The translations under genes and the position numbers were made by a program. 64,000 nucleotides of DNA, from NCBI GenBank assembly GCA_003248315.1, contig QKWM01000004.1, positions 2,539,001-2,603,000 on the forward strand. The letters are read 5' to 3'. The first letter of the stretch is position 1; each line of letters opens with the position of its first letter. Under the pieces are notes generated by a model that saw only the letters and a list, made by a program, of their open reading frames with translations, was not told the DNA's origin and did no database searches. Source of the DNA: Streptomyces sp. SW4 (GTDB lineage: Bacteria > Actinomycetota > Actinomycetes > Streptomycetales > Streptomycetaceae). Shown in pieces: positions 27,723-37,091 of this stretch.

Positions 27723-28566
27723 TCACGTCGTCCGCACGGGGGACGGGACGGTATCCGTGGGGGGCGTCTTGGGGGCCGGCGCCGGCTGCCAGGGGCGGCC
27801 GGGCACCACCAGCGGGCCGCCGGTCACCGGGTCCGGGACGACGACGCAGTCCAGCCCGAACACCTCGCGCACCAGCTCGGCGGTGACGACGTCGGCGGGC
27901 GGGCCCTCGGCGACGACGCGGCCGGCCTTCATCGCGACGAGGTGCCCGGCGTAGCGGGCGGCCTGGTTGAGATCGTGCAGGACGACCACGACGGTGCGGC
28001 CCTTGTCGTGGTTGAGCTGCCGGACCAGGTCCAGGACCTCCACCTGGTGGGCGACGTCCAGGTACGTCGTCGGCTCGTCCAGCAGCAGCAGTTCCGTCTC
28101 CTGGGCGAGGGCCATCGCGATCCACACCCGCTGGCGCTGCCCGCCGGAGAGTTCGTCCACGGGCCGGTCGGCGAGCGCCGCGACGTCCGTGCGCTCCATC
28201 GCCTCGGTCACCGCCCGCTCGTCGTCGTCCGACCACTGCCGCCACCACCGCTGGTGGGGCTGGCGTCCGCGGGAGACCAGGTCGCCGACGGTGATCGCCT
28301 CCGGGGCGAGGGCGTCTGCGGCAGCAGCCCGATCTGCTGGGCGATCCGCCGGGTGGGCAGCTCGGCCAGCGCGCGCCCGTCCAGCAGCACGGCGCCGCCC
28401 TTCGGCTTCAGCAGCCGCCCGAGGGCGCGCAGGGTCGTGGACTTGCCGCACGCGTTCGGGCCGACGATCACCGTGACCTCGCCGTCGGGACGTCGAGGTC
28501 GAGGTCGTGGACGACGGTGCGCTCCTCGTAGGCGAGGGTCAGCCCACGGGCGCTGAGCCTGGTCAT
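27723..28566 (-). CDS. Iron-siderophore ABC transporter ATPase (two frame breaks)
   Basis: Starts MTRLSARGLTLAYEERTVVHDLDLDVP at ATG 28566. Walker A is GPNACGKST, the signature is LSGGQRQRVWIAMAL, Walker B is LLLLDEPTTYLD and the H-loop is in VVVVLHDLNQAARYA, which is typical of FecE/FepC-type ATPases. Two lost bases, near 28490 and near 28315, split the gene; repaired length 281 residues. An unusual proline-rich C-terminal tail (PAPAPKTPPTDTVPSPVRTT) follows the domain. It energises the two FecCD permeases. Confidence 0.92.
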
Positions 28567-28567
28567 G

Positions 28568-28686
28568 GGGGTGCCTCCGGTGCGGCTCGTCGGGGTGCCT
28601 GCGGTCCGGGCCGCCGGGGCGTCTCCGGTCCGGTTCGTCGGGGTGCCCGCGGCGCGGCTCACCGGGTGCCTCCGGTGCGGCCGCGG
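28568..28686. repeat. 24-bp tandem repeat, about five copies, between ABC permease and ATPase genes
   Basis: Imperfect units beginning GGGGTGCCTCCGG recur at 28568, 28592, 28616, 28640 and 28664, exactly 24 bases apart. The last unit encodes the C-terminal GRTGGTR of the permease and the array continues past its stop (28659) to the ATPase start. Read in the minus-strand permease frame it would give 8-residue units like TAGTPTSR, so the array may have grown from the permease 3' end. Confidence 0.85.
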
Positions 28687-29726
28687 GCGATCAGCCAGAT
28701 CAGGTACGGCGCTCCCACGGCCGCCGTCAGCACGCCCACCGGCAGCTCGGTCGGCGCGAACAGCCGGCGGGCCAGCAGGTCGCTGAGGACGACGATGACG
28801 GCGCCGAGCAGCGCCGAGCACACCAGCGGGAGCTGGGCGGTGCGGGTGAGGCGGCGGGCGATCTGCGGGGCGAGCAGCGCCACGAAGTCGACGGGCCCGG
28901 CGGCGCCGGTGGCCAGCGACGCCAGCACGATGCCGAGCAGCGCCAGCCCGAACCGCACCCGGTCCAGCCGCACCCGAGCGCGGTCGCCGTGTCGTCGTCG
29001 AGGCCGACGGTGCGCTGGGCGCGCGCCGCCCAGGCGACGGCCGGCAGGAGCAGCAGCAGCGCCCAGCCCAGCGGCGCGGACACCTCCCAGCCGCGCCCGT
29101 TGAGCGAGCCGGCCATCCACACCTGTGCCTGCTGGGCGACGAGGTACTCGCCCTTGGTCATCAGCAGCGTGGTCACCGACCGCAGGGCGATCGCGCAGCC
29201 GATGCCGATGACGACGAAGCGGGCCGCGTGCAGCCCGCCGCGCCAGGCGGCGAAGTACACCAGCAGGGCGGCGAGCAGCCCGCCCGCCACGGACAGGTAC
29301 GGCAGCACGGCGTACGAGGTGACGCCGAAGGTCAGGGCGGCGACGGTGACCGCGCTCGCGCCCTGGCTGATGCCGATGACGTCCGGGCTGGCCAGCGGAT
29401 TGCGGGCGACCGTCTGGATGAGCGCGCCGGCCACGCCGAACGCGGCGCCCACCAGCAGCGCGACGACCAGCCGCGGCGCGCGCAGCGTGCCGACGACCAG
29501 CTCGTCCGGGAGGGCCGGCCCAGGACGACGTCGAGGGCGGAGCCGGGGGAGACGAAGGACTCGCCCACGCACAGGGAGGCCAGGCAGGCGGCGGCGAGCA
29601 GCACGGCGAGGACGGCGGCGACGACGGCCGAGCGGCGGTGCAGCAGGAAGGCGGCCCGCCCGGGGCGCAGCACGGCGTACCCGGCGGGGCGGACCCGGGC
29701 CGCGGGGGTATCGGCGCCTGCGTCAT
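28659..29726 (-). CDS. FecCD-type siderophore permease, second subunit (three frame breaks)
   Basis: Starts MTQAPIPP at ATG 29726, overlapping the upstream permease stop by 4 bases. Three frame segments give a 356-residue protein with the FecCD pattern: NPLASPDVIGISQGAS near residue 115, about nine membrane segments, GPVDFVALLAPQIARRL (EAA-like ATPase contact) and PTELPVGVLTAAVGAPYLIWLI at the end. Breaks lie near 29708, 29520 and 28978. It pairs with the neighbouring permease to form the membrane channel. Confidence 0.9.
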   Translation of the reverse strand: MTQAPIPPRPGSAPPGTPCCAPGGPPSCCTAARPSSPPSSPCCSPPPAWPPCAWASPSSPPAPPSTSSWAGPPGRAGRRHAARAAAGRRAAGGRRVRRGRRAHPDGRPQSAGQPGRHRHQPGRERGHRRRPDLRRHLVRRAAVPVRGGRAARRPAGVLRRLARRAARGPLRRHRHRLRDRPAVGDHAADDQGRVPRRPAGTGVDGRLAQRARLGGVRAAGLGAAAAPAGRRLGGARPAHRRPRRRHGDRARVRLDRVRFGLALLGIVLASLATGAAGPVDFVALLAPQIARRLTRTAQLPLVCSALLGAVIVVLSDLLARRLFAPTELPVGVLTAAVGAPYLIWLIARGRTGGTR

Positions 29727-30715
29727 GCGGGCACCGCCTTCCGGCGCACCAGCAGCACCAGGAACGGCACGCCGATCAGTGCGGTGGACACCCCGGCCGG
29801 GACCTCGCCGGGCGGGAAGACGATCCGGCCGACGACGTCGGAGACCAGCAGCATCACGGGCCCGAGCAGCGCGGCCAGCGGCAGCACCCAGCGGTGGCCG
29901 CCGCCGACGATCGCGCGGGCGATGTGCGGCACGGCGAGGCCGACGAAGGCGATCGGGCCGGCCGCGGCGACCCCGGCGCCGGTGAGGACGGTGGCGCCGA
30001 GGCCGCCGGCGATCCGGACGAGCGCCACCCGCTGCCCGAGGCCGCGGGCCACGTCGTCGCCGAGGGCGAGGGCGTCCAGGCCGCGGGCCACGGACAGCAC
30101 CAGGACCAGGCCGGCCAGCAGGAACGGCCACACCTGGCCGGCGATCTCGGCGTCGCGGCCGGAGAGCGAGCCGACCTGCCAGAAGCGGAACTCGTCGAGC
30201 GCGGCGGCCCGGGTGGTCAGCACGGCGGTGACCACCGCCACCAGCAGCGCGTTGACCGCGGCGCCGCCCAGCGCCAGCTTCACCGGCGTCGCCCCGCCGC
30301 GCCCGCCCGCCGCGACGGCGTACACCGCGACCGCGGCGACCGCGGCCCCGGCGAACGCGAACCACACGTAACCGGCCAGCGTGTGCACCCCGGCGAAGGC
30401 GATGGCCAGCACGACGCCGACGGCGGCGCCCTGGCTGATGCCGAGGATGCCGGGGTCGGCGACGGGGTTGCGGGTGATGCCCTGCAGAACGGTTCCGGCC
30501 AGGGCGAGTGCGGCGCCGACCAGCACCCCGACCAGGGTGCGGGGCAGCCGCATCTCGCGCACGACCTCGGCGGCCTCGCCGTGGCCGCCGTGCAGCAGGG
30601 CCTCGTAGACCGCCGACGGGGCGACCGGGCGCGCTCCGACGGACAGGCTCAGCAGCATCGCGACCGCGAGGGCCAGCACGGCCGCGGGGATCGCGACGGC
30701 GCGTCCGGCTCGCAT
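29723..30715 (-). CDS. FecCD-type siderophore permease, first subunit
   Basis: A 330-residue protein with an intact frame. It shows RNPVADPGILGISQGAA near residue 84, the EAA-like AGPIAFVGLAVPHIARAIVG and FPPGEVPAGVSTALIGVPFLVLLVRR at the C-terminus, all FecCD marks, with about nine membrane helices. ATG 30715 starts MRAGRAVAIPAAVLALAVAMLL. As the first gene after the iron box it sets expression of the four-gene operon. The particular siderophore cannot be told from sequence. Confidence 0.93.
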   Translation of the reverse strand: MRAGRAVAIPAAVLALAVAMLLSLSVGARPVAPSAVYEALLHGGHGEAAEVVREMRLPRTLVGVLVGAALALAGTVLQGITRNPVADPGILGISQGAAVGVVLAIAFAGVHTLAGYVWFAFAGAAVAAVAVYAVAAGGRGGATPVKLALGGAAVNALLVAVVTAVLTTRAAALDEFRFWQVGSLSGRDAEIAGQVWPFLLAGLVLVLSVARGLDALALGDDVARGLGQRVALVRIAGGLGATVLTGAGVAAAGPIAFVGLAVPHIARAIVGGGHRWVLPLAALLGPVMLLVSDVVGRIVFPPGEVPAGVSTALIGVPFLVLLVRRKAVPA

Positions 30716-30751
30716 GGGGCCTCGCTTTCGACGGGGTCGGCCCGGTAAAGG

Positions 30752-30770
30752 TCAGGTAAGGCTTGGCTGA
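30752..30770 (-). promoter_or_regulatory. Iron box (DmdR/IdeR operator)
   Basis: TCAGGTAAGGCTTGGCTGA matches the actinobacterial iron box consensus TTAGGTTAGGCTAACCTAA at 13 of 19 positions, with the left half nearly intact (AGGTAAGGCT). It lies 37 bases upstream of the first permease ATG. Iron-loaded DmdR would repress the operon. Confidence 0.7.
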
Positions 30771-30882
30771 GTTTAGGCCACCGTCGGACACGATCACGTC
30801 ACGGCCGGGTACGGCCCGTGTCCGCGGGCCGGCGTCCGGGGGCCGTGCCCGTGCACGGCGGCGCCCCGGCACAATGGCCGGT

Positions 30883-31530
30883 ATGGCTCCCGCGACCCGC
30901 CCCGCGCCCACCGTCGGCTTCGACCTGGACATGACGCTGATCGACTCCCGTCCCGGCATCCACGCCTGCTACCTGGCGCTGTCGGAGCGGACGGGGACGT
31001 ACGTCGACGCCGACCTGGCGGTGACCCGGCTGGGGCCGCCGCTGGAGCAGGAGCTGGCGCACTGGTTCCCGGCGGAGCGGGTGCCGGCCGTCGCCGACCT
31101 GTACCGGTCGCTGTACCCGGCGCACGCCATCGCCGCCACGCCCGCCCTGCCCGGCGCCGCCGAGGCCGTCGCGGCCGTGCGTGAGGCGGGCGGCCGGGCG
31201 ATCGTCGTCACCGCCAAGTACGAGCCCAACGCCAAGCTCCACCTGGAGCACCTGGGCATCGAGCCGGACGCGGTGATCGGCGACCTGTGGGCGGAGCAGA
31301 AGGCGGTGGCGCTGCGCGAGCACGGCGCCGGCGTCTACGTCGGCGACCACCTGGGCGACATCCGCGGCGCGCGGACCGCCGGGGCGCACGCCGTCGCCGT
31401 CGCCACCGGCCCGTACGGCGCCGAGGAGCTGCGCGCGGCAGGCGCCGACACGGTGCTGGCGGACCTGACCGCGTTCCCGGCCTGGCTCGCGGCCTACCGG
31501 GAGGAGCCGCCGGCCGCCTGCCGGGCCTGA
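30883..31530 (+). CDS. HAD-family phosphatase (phosphoglycolate phosphatase-like)
   Basis: A 215-residue HAD hydrolase: FDLDMTLIDSRPGI (motif I with the nucleophile aspartate), IVVTAKYEPNAKLHLEHL (motif II/III region with the threonine and lysine) and YVGDHLGDIRGARTAG (motif IV). The cap between residues about 20 and 90 is the small helical type of Gph/PGMB-like enzymes. ATG 30883 is used; ATG 30874 is in frame and would add three residues. Substrate unknown. It diverges from the iron operon and its end overlaps the convergent membrane gene by 37 bases. Confidence 0.85.
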   Translation: MAPATRPAPTVGFDLDMTLIDSRPGIHACYLALSERTGTYVDADLAVTRLGPPLEQELAHWFPAERVPAVADLYRSLYPAHAIAATPALPGAAEAVAAVREAGGRAIVVTAKYEPNAKLHLEHLGIEPDAVIGDLWAEQKAVALREHGAGVYVGDHLGDIRGARTAGAHAVAVATGPYGAEELRAAGADTVLADLTAFPAWLAAYREEPPAACRA

Positions 31531-31757
31531 CGGCGGCCCGCCGCGGCCGACCGGAGCACTCCGGCGCCCGCCATCGCGAAACCGACGCCCATCAGCATGC
31601 TCAGACCGAACATGTACGTGGGAAAGGGCGTCGTGCCCAGAAAGAGCGGGGCGACCGTGACCACGGTGGCCACGGCGCCGAGGAAGAAGACGATCGCACC
31701 GGCGCGGATCAGCCGGTCGCCGGGCTCGGCGGAATTCGTTCGGGTTTTGTCACGCAC
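31494..31757 (-). CDS. Small two-helix membrane protein
   Basis: GTG 31757 gives an 87-residue protein (VRDKTRTNSAEPGDRLIRAG) with two hydrophobic segments, IVFFLGAVATVVTVAPLFLG and YMFGLSMLMGVGFAMAGAGV, and a basic C-terminus. No family was recognised. The start is chosen just before the first polar stretch; a longer in-frame start at 31790 lacks support. Its 3' end overlaps the HAD gene tail to tail, and its upstream region is shared with the second cold-shock gene. Confidence 0.7.
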   Translation of the reverse strand: MRDKTRTNSAEPGDRLIRAGAIVFFLGAVATVVTVAPLFLGTTPFPTYMFGLSMLMGVGFAMAGAGVLRSAAAGRRQARQAAGGSSR

Positions 31758-31802
31758 CCGACCAGGGTAGTTCCCTGCGCGAAGGAACAACCGGGCGACG
31801 TC

Positions 31803-31859
31803 TTGTCACCGGGTGGGAGACCATTAGCCTTGATACCGGCGGGTCATGGGCGACCCGCC
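31803..31859 (+). promoter_or_regulatory. Promoter and 5'-end stem-loop of the second cold-shock gene
   Basis: TTGTCA (31803-31808), a 16-base spacer and TAGCCT (31825-31830) form a good vegetative promoter. The mRNA would begin near 31837, directly at an 8-bp stem GGCGGGTC (31838-31845) / GACCCGCC (31852-31859) with a 6-base loop. A stem at the very 5' end could stabilise the cold-shock message. Confidence 0.55.
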
Positions 31860-31908
31860 TAGGTTGTTGTTGAGCAGTTTTCCGACGAGTACGAGGACGA
31901 GGACGGAC

Positions 31909-32292
31909 GTGCCTACCGGCAAGGTCAAGTGGTTCAACAGCGAGAAGGGCTTCGGCTTCCTCTCCCGCGACGACGGCGGCGACGTCTTCGTGCATTCCTC
32001 GGTCCTCCCCGCCGGAGTCGAGACCCTCAAGCCCGGGCAGCGCGTGGAGTTCGGCGTGGTCGCCGGGCAGCGCGGCGACCAGGCCCTGTCCCTGACCCTG
32101 CTGGAGCCGGCGCCCTCGGTCGCGGCCGCCCAGCGCAGGAAGCCCGACGAGCTGGCCTCCATCGTCCAGGATCTGACGACCCTGCTGGAGAACATCACGC
32201 CGATGCTGGAGCGGGGCCGTTACCCCGACAAGGCCGCCGGCAAGAAGATCGCCGGCCTGCTGCGGGCGGTCGCCGACCAGCTCGACGTCTGA
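31909..32292 (+). CDS. Cold-shock domain protein with a C-terminal helical extension
   Basis: The first 65 residues are a cold-shock domain (TGKVKWFNSEKGFGFLS, DVFVHSSVLP). A 60-residue extension follows, predicted helical (ELASIVQDLTTLLENITPMLERGRYPDKAAGKKIAGLLRAVADQLDV). At 127 residues it is twice the CspA size and may dimerise or bind a partner through the extension. GTG 31909 is chosen because the cold-shock domain starts at once; GAGGACGAGGAC lies upstream. The frame is intact. It ends 4 bases before the convergent mqnD stop. Confidence 0.88.
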   Translation: MPTGKVKWFNSEKGFGFLSRDDGGDVFVHSSVLPAGVETLKPGQRVEFGVVAGQRGDQALSLTLLEPAPSVAAAQRRKPDELASIVQDLTTLLENITPMLERGRYPDKAAGKKIAGLLRAVADQLDV

Positions 32293-32296
32293 GCGC

Positions 32297-33165
32297 TCAG
32301 GGGAACCGCAGCGCGTCCGGGCCGAGGGGCGGCACCAGTCCCTCGGCCGCCGCGCGGGTGAGCAGGCCGCGGACGGCCGCGTAGCCGTCCTCGCCGAGGT
32401 CGGCGGTGAACTCGTTGACGTACAGCCCGATGTGCTGGTCGGCGACGGCCGGGTCCATCTCCTGGGCGTGCTCCATGACGTACGGGCGGGACGCCTCCGG
32501 GTCGTTCCAGGCCGCGCGCACCGACAGCCGGACCGCCTCCGCCAGTTCCGTCAGCGCGGCCTCGCCCAGCGACCGCCGGGCGATGATCGCGCCGAGCGGG
32601 ATCGGCAGCCCGGTGGTGTTCTCCCAGTGCTCGCCCATGTCGGCGAGCTTGTGCAGCCCGTAGTTCCGGTACGTGAACCGCGCCTCGTGGATCACGAGCC
32701 CGGCGTCGACCTTGCCGTCCCGCACCGCCGGCATGATCTCGTGGAACGGCATCACCACGATCTCGCCGACCCCGCCGGGGACGGTGTCCGCCGCCCAGAG
32801 CCGGAACAGCAGATACGCCGTCGACCTCTCGCTCGGCACCGCGACCGTGCGGCCCCGCAGCCCCTCACCGCCCGAAGCGCCCCCGGTCCGGGGCTCGCGG
32901 GTGAGCACCAGCGGGCCGCAGCCCCGGCCCAGCGCGCCGCCGCAGGGCAGCAGCGCGTACCGGTCCAGGACGTACGGCAGCACCGCGTACGACACCTTCA
33001 GCACGTCGAACTCACCGCGCTCGGCCATGCCGTTGGTGACGTCGATGTCCGCGAAGGTCACGTCCAGCGCGGGGGCGCCGGGCACGCGGCCGTGGGCGAG
33101 GGCGTCGAAGACGAAGGTGTCGTTGGGGCAGGGGAGTAGGCGATCTGCAACGGCTCAACGGTCAT
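32297..33165 (-). CDS. mqnD: 1,4-dihydroxy-6-naphthoate synthase, futalosine pathway (one frame break)
   Basis: Periplasmic-binding-fold enzyme of menaquinone synthesis that converts cyclic de-hypoxanthinyl futalosine to 1,4-dihydroxy-6-naphthoate. Seen: the start MTVEPLQIAYSP, then after the break PNDTFVFDALAHGRVPG, DVTFADIDVTN, MPFHEIMPAVRDGKVDAGLVIHEARFTY and YVNEFTADLGEDG, all characteristic. The break is near 33134 (CCCCT needs one more C); repaired length 289 residues. ATG 33165 overlaps the mqnB stop by 11 bases, so the genes are coupled. Confidence 0.93.
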
Positions 33166-33872
33166 GTGGGTTCCAACTCTCCAGGACGGGCGCGAGCTTC
33201 CCGAAGGCGTCCGTCAGGGCGGCGAGCGCGTCGGGGATGCGCCAGGCGGCCCGGTCGCGCGGGCCGACCGGGTTGGAGACGGCGCGCAGCTCCAGGACGG
33301 GCACACCGTGCGCCGCGGCGGCCTCGGCGACGCCGAAGCCCTCCATCGCCTCGGCCAGCGCCCCGGGTGACGGGTGCGCAGCTCCTCGGCGCGGGCGGCG
33401 GTGCCGGTCACCGTGGACCCGGTCAGCACGGTGCCGGTGCGGGCCCCGGTGGCGGCGGCCACCGCGCGGACCAGGGAGGCGGGCGGGCGGTGCGTGACGG
33501 TGCCGAAGCCGAGGTCGGTGACCGGCAGGAAGCCGTCGGCGGTCTCGGCGCCCAGGTCGGCCGCGGTGATCGCGTCGGCGACGACGAGCGAGCCGACCGG
33601 CGCGTGCGGGGCGAAACCGCCGGCGATGCCGGCCGAGACGACCAGGCCGTAGGGGCGCCCTCCAGGGCGGCGGCGGTCAGTGCCGCGGCGGTGGAGGCGG
33701 CGGCCAGGGCGGGGCCGACACCGGCGGCCAGCAGGTCGTACCGGCCGCCCGGCACCCGCAGCAGCCGCACGCCGGGCAGGTCGGCCGTGCCGGGCGGTCC
33801 CGGGAAGGCCTGGGCCACCGCGTCCCGCTCGACGGGGACCGCGGTGGCCACGAGGACGCGCGTACGGGGCAA
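33155..33872 (-). CDS. mqnB: Futalosine hydrolase (two frame breaks)
   Basis: A nucleoside-phosphorylase-fold protein that hydrolyses futalosine to dehypoxanthinyl futalosine. Segments: MPRTRVLVATAVPVERDAV, AAGVGPALAAASTAAAL, GLVVSAGIAGGFAP (after the first repair), VTDLGFGTVTHRPP, and the C-terminal AEAMEGFGVAEAAAAHGVPVLELRAVSNPVGPRDR with the catalytic aspartate/glutamate region. The breaks are near 33660 and 33365; repaired length 239 residues. TTG 33872 is chosen because GGAG lies 6 bases upstream. Operon with mqnD. Confidence 0.9.
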
Positions 33873-33891
33873 CGGGGACTCCGGGGCGCGG

Positions 33892-34377
33892 TCAGCCGTC
33901 CTTCTTCAGCTCGAACACCCACACCCCGGTGACGGCCTGGCTGTTCTCCTTGCCGTCGCGGGCGGCGATCGCCACGCTCGTGGAGTCGCCCTGGGCGCCG
34001 TACTGGACGTTGAAGAACACGCTGCCCGGGACCGTGCGGTAGGTCTTGGTGCTGTCCTCGACGAGCTGCTGACCGTTCATCAGGATGGTCCAGCGCTCGT
34101 CGGCGACCTCGGGGTCGACACCGAAGCGCACGGTCTCGTCCGGGTCGACGGTGATCGTCTCGGCGTCCTTGTCGCGGAGGCACTTGTTGATCTCGGCCTC
34201 CTTCAGCACCTTGCCCTCGCCGCCGCAGGTGGCCTCGGCGCTGACCGAGGAGCTGCCCACGGTGAGGGTCGCCATCGGGGTCGGCTGGTCACAGGCGGAC
34301 AGGACGAGCAGTCCGGCGGATACGGCGCCGGCGGCGGCGACGGCGCGGCGGCGTCGCCCGGAGTGCATCGTGGTCAT
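33892..34377 (-). CDS. Lipoprotein, DUF2771 family
   Basis: A 161-residue protein with a lipoprotein signal (RRRRAVAAAGAVSAGLLVLSAC, lipobox cysteine near residue 29). An acidic exterior domain follows with two further cysteines (ATCGGEGK, INKCLRDKD), matching actinobacterial DUF2771. Role unknown. ATG 34377 is used; MHSG four codons in is an alternative. It ends 20 bases before mqnB and could share its transcript. Confidence 0.8.
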   Translation of the reverse strand: MTTMHSGRRRRAVAAAGAVSAGLLVLSACDQPTPMATLTVGSSSVSAEATCGGEGKVLKEAEINKCLRDKDAETITVDPDETVRFGVDPEVADERWTILMNGQQLVEDSTKTYRTVPGSVFFNVQYGAQGDSTSVAIAARDGKENSQAVTGVWVFELKKDG

Positions 34378-34436
34378 GGGCGAAGGCTATCGGGCACGCC
34401 CGGCCCGCCTCCCACCTGGGTACGGCGTGCCGTGCG

Positions 34437-35826
34437 TCACGCCACCCTCGGCCGGGTCGTCCCGCCGTGCCGCGCCGAGCCGACCAGGCCGCGGACGGTG
34501 GTCAGCCAGCCGGCGCCGACGAGGGCCGCGCCCACCGCCAGGCCCAGCGTGCCGTTGAGCGGCAGCGCGATGCCGATCGCCCCGCCCAGCACCCACGACA
34601 TCTGCAGCAGCGTCTCCGACCGGGCGAACGCCGAGGTGCGCACCGGCTCCGGGACGTCCCGCTGGATCAGCGCGTCCAGCGACAGCTTGGCCAGGGCCTG
34701 CGCGAACCCGGCGACCGCGGCCAGGGCCGCGACCACGACCGGGCTGAACAGCACGGCGGCGGTGATCGCCGCGCCCAGCACACAGGCCACGACCGTCACG
34801 ATGATGATCTCCGGTGCGCGGGAGCGCAGCCAGGCCCCGACCGCCGTGCCGAGGGCGTTGCCCGCCCCGGCCGCGACGCCCACGATGCCCAGCGACACGG
34901 CCGCGCTCTGCCCGCTCATCGGGTGCTCGCGCAGCAGGAACGCCAGGAAGAAGATGAGGAAGCCGGAGAGCGCGCGGATCGCGGCGTTGGCGCCGAGCGC
35001 GTGCGTCACGGCGATCCCGACCGTGCGCAGCCCCGGCCGGCGCAGCGGCTTGCGGTGCGGTCCGTGCAGATGGTGCTCGTCGGCGGCGAGCAGCGCGCCC
35101 TCCTCGCCCCGGGCCGAGTCGACCTTGGGCGGCAGGGTGAAGGACAGGAACGTTCCGGCGACGAAGATCACAAAGGCGCCGTACAGCGGCCAGCGCGGCC
35201 CGATCTGCTGGAGCCCCACCCCGATCGGCGCGGCGGCGCCGGTCGCCAGCAGCCCGCAGAGCGTGACCCGCGAGTTCGCCTTGACCAGCGAGAAGCGCGG
35301 CGGCAGCAGCCGGGGCACGACGGCGCTGCGGACCACGCCGTACGCCTTGGAGGCGACCAGCACGCCGAGCGCGGCCGGATACAGCTCGATGCCGCCGGTG
35401 ATCACCGCGCCGGACAGCACCAGCGCGAGCAGCGCCCGCGCCAGCATCGCGCCCGCCATCGCCGCCCGCCGCCCGTGCGGGACACGGTCCAGCAGCGGCC
35501 CGATCACCGGGCGAGCAGCGTGAACGGGGCCATGGTGATGGCGAGGTAGAGCGCCACCCGGCCGCGGGCCTCGTCGGTCGGCACGGAGAAGAAGACGGTG
35601 GAGGCGAGCGCCACGGTGATCATGACGTCACCGGCGCCGTTCACCCCGTGCAACTCGATCAGCTTGCCCAGCCCGGACTCGCCGGCCCCGTGGGCGTGCG
35701 TCGCCCTGCGGATGCCGCGCGCGGTGCCGGTCACCGGCCGGCGCAGTGCGCGGCCGACCGCGCGGAAAAGCCCGGAGCCCCGGCCCCGGCCCCGCCCTTC
35801 TCGAACTCCGTCCGTGCGGCTGCCAC
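34437..35826 (-). CDS. MFS transporter (two frame breaks)
   Basis: Three frame segments join into a 463-residue protein with about 12 membrane segments. GTG 35826 begins VAAARTEFEKGGAG; a soluble N-terminal region (AVGRALRRPVTGTARGIRRATHAHG) is followed by VMITVALASTVFFSVPT and APVIGPLLDRVPHGRRAAMA, the conserved MFS loop between helices 2 and 3. Breaks lie near 35767 and near 35510. The substrate is unknown; the family member is widely conserved in Streptomyces next to the mqn genes. Confidence 0.82.
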
Positions 35827-36150
35827 CCCGTCATAGTGCCCCGAGAGGCGGCGGTATAGCGCCGTTGCGGCACGGATGGAGCTGATCGGGTCGGGTGAGC
35901 GGGGCGCCGGGCCGCGCGGGAAACTCCCGTCGGTGTAGGCCCAGCGCAGTCGAGCAGGTAGCGTGCACAGCGCGCCGTGGCGAACGTTCTCGGCCGCGCG
36001 CCGTACGGCCATCCCGCAGAATGGATGACGTAGGTGTGCCCGAGCGCGATCGGGCGCGGACGTCGACGCGGTCCCCGGGTCCGCTCCGTCCGCCCCCCCG
36101 CCTGGCAACCGGCGCACTCGTGAGACGGCGTATGGAGAGAAGCGATACCT
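35827..36150. other. 324-base divergent intergenic region
   Basis: Between the MFS gene (minus) and the DUF3027 gene (plus). I see a small hairpin GCCCGA-GCGCGA-TCGGGC near 36037 and, on the minus strand, TATACC about 30 bases before the MFS GTG. No convincing promoter or operator could be assigned; the rest holds nothing I can support. Confidence 0.5.
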
Positions 36151-37075
36151 GTGAGCGCAGCGACAACGCGAAGCCGCACCCCTGACCGCCTGTGCGCCGA
36201 GGCCGTCGACCTCGCCAGGGCCGCGGCCGAGGAGGCCGCCGCGCCCGGCGTCGTCGGCGAGCACGAGGGGCTGGTGTCGGAGGGCGACCGCGTCGTCACG
36301 CACTTCTTCGCCTGCAAGGAGCTGGGCTACCGCGGCTGGCGCTGGGCCGTGACCGTCGCCCGCGCCTCCCGCGCCAAGGTCGTCACGGTGGACGAGGCGG
36401 TCCTGCTGCCCGGCCCCGACGCCGTCCTCGCCCCCGAGTGGGTGCCGTGGAGCGAGCGGCTGCGCCCCGGCGACATGGGCCCCGGCGACCTGCTGCCCAC
36501 CGACGCCGAGGACCTGCGCCTGGAGCCGGGCTGGTCCGGCGAGGACGAGCCGCCGCCGAACTCGGCCGTCTCCCACGAGATGGCCGACCTGGTCGAGGCC
36601 GAGGACGCCGAGGTGACCTCCGGCCGGCCCGCCGAGCTGCCCGCCGCCCCGGCCCGTGGCTCGATCGCTGCGGTCGCCGACGAGCTGGGCATGCGCCGGG
36701 CCCGGGTGCTCTCCCGCTACGGCCTGCACACCGCCGCCGACCGCTGGGAGGAGGCGTACGGCCCGAAGACCGCGATGGCCCAGGCGGCCCCCGCGTCCTG
36801 CGTCTCCTGCGGTTTCCTGGTCCCCATCGGCGGCTCCCTGGGCCAGGCCTTCGGGTCTGCGCCAACGAGTTCTCCCCGGCGGACGGCCGGGTCGTCTCCC
36901 TGGCCTACGGCTGCGGCGGCCACTCCGAGGCGGCCGTCATGCCCAAGCCCCGCAGCCGGCCCCGCCGGTCATCGACGAGACGCGGGTGGACCCGTTCCCG
37001 CTGCGCCCCGCGGCGGACTCCGGGTCGGTCCCGGCGGTCGAGGACGAGTCGTCGGCGGAGCTGGGCCACTCGTAG
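36151..37075 (+). CDS. DUF3027 family protein (two frame breaks)
   Basis: GTG 36151 starts MSAATTRSRTPDRLCAEAVDLARAAAEEAA. The conserved core has VVTHFFACKELGYRGWRWAVTVARA, LLPGPDAVLAPEWVPWSERLRPGDMGPGDLLPT and a C-terminal CVSCGFLVPIGGSLG...CANEFSPADGRVVSLAYGCGGHSE, a four-cysteine zinc-ribbon-like part. Breaks lie near 36853 and 36960; repaired length 308 residues. DUF3027 has no known function; its ribbon suggests nucleic acid contact (inference). Confidence 0.85.
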
Positions 37076-37091
37076 TCCCCGACGGGCCTGC

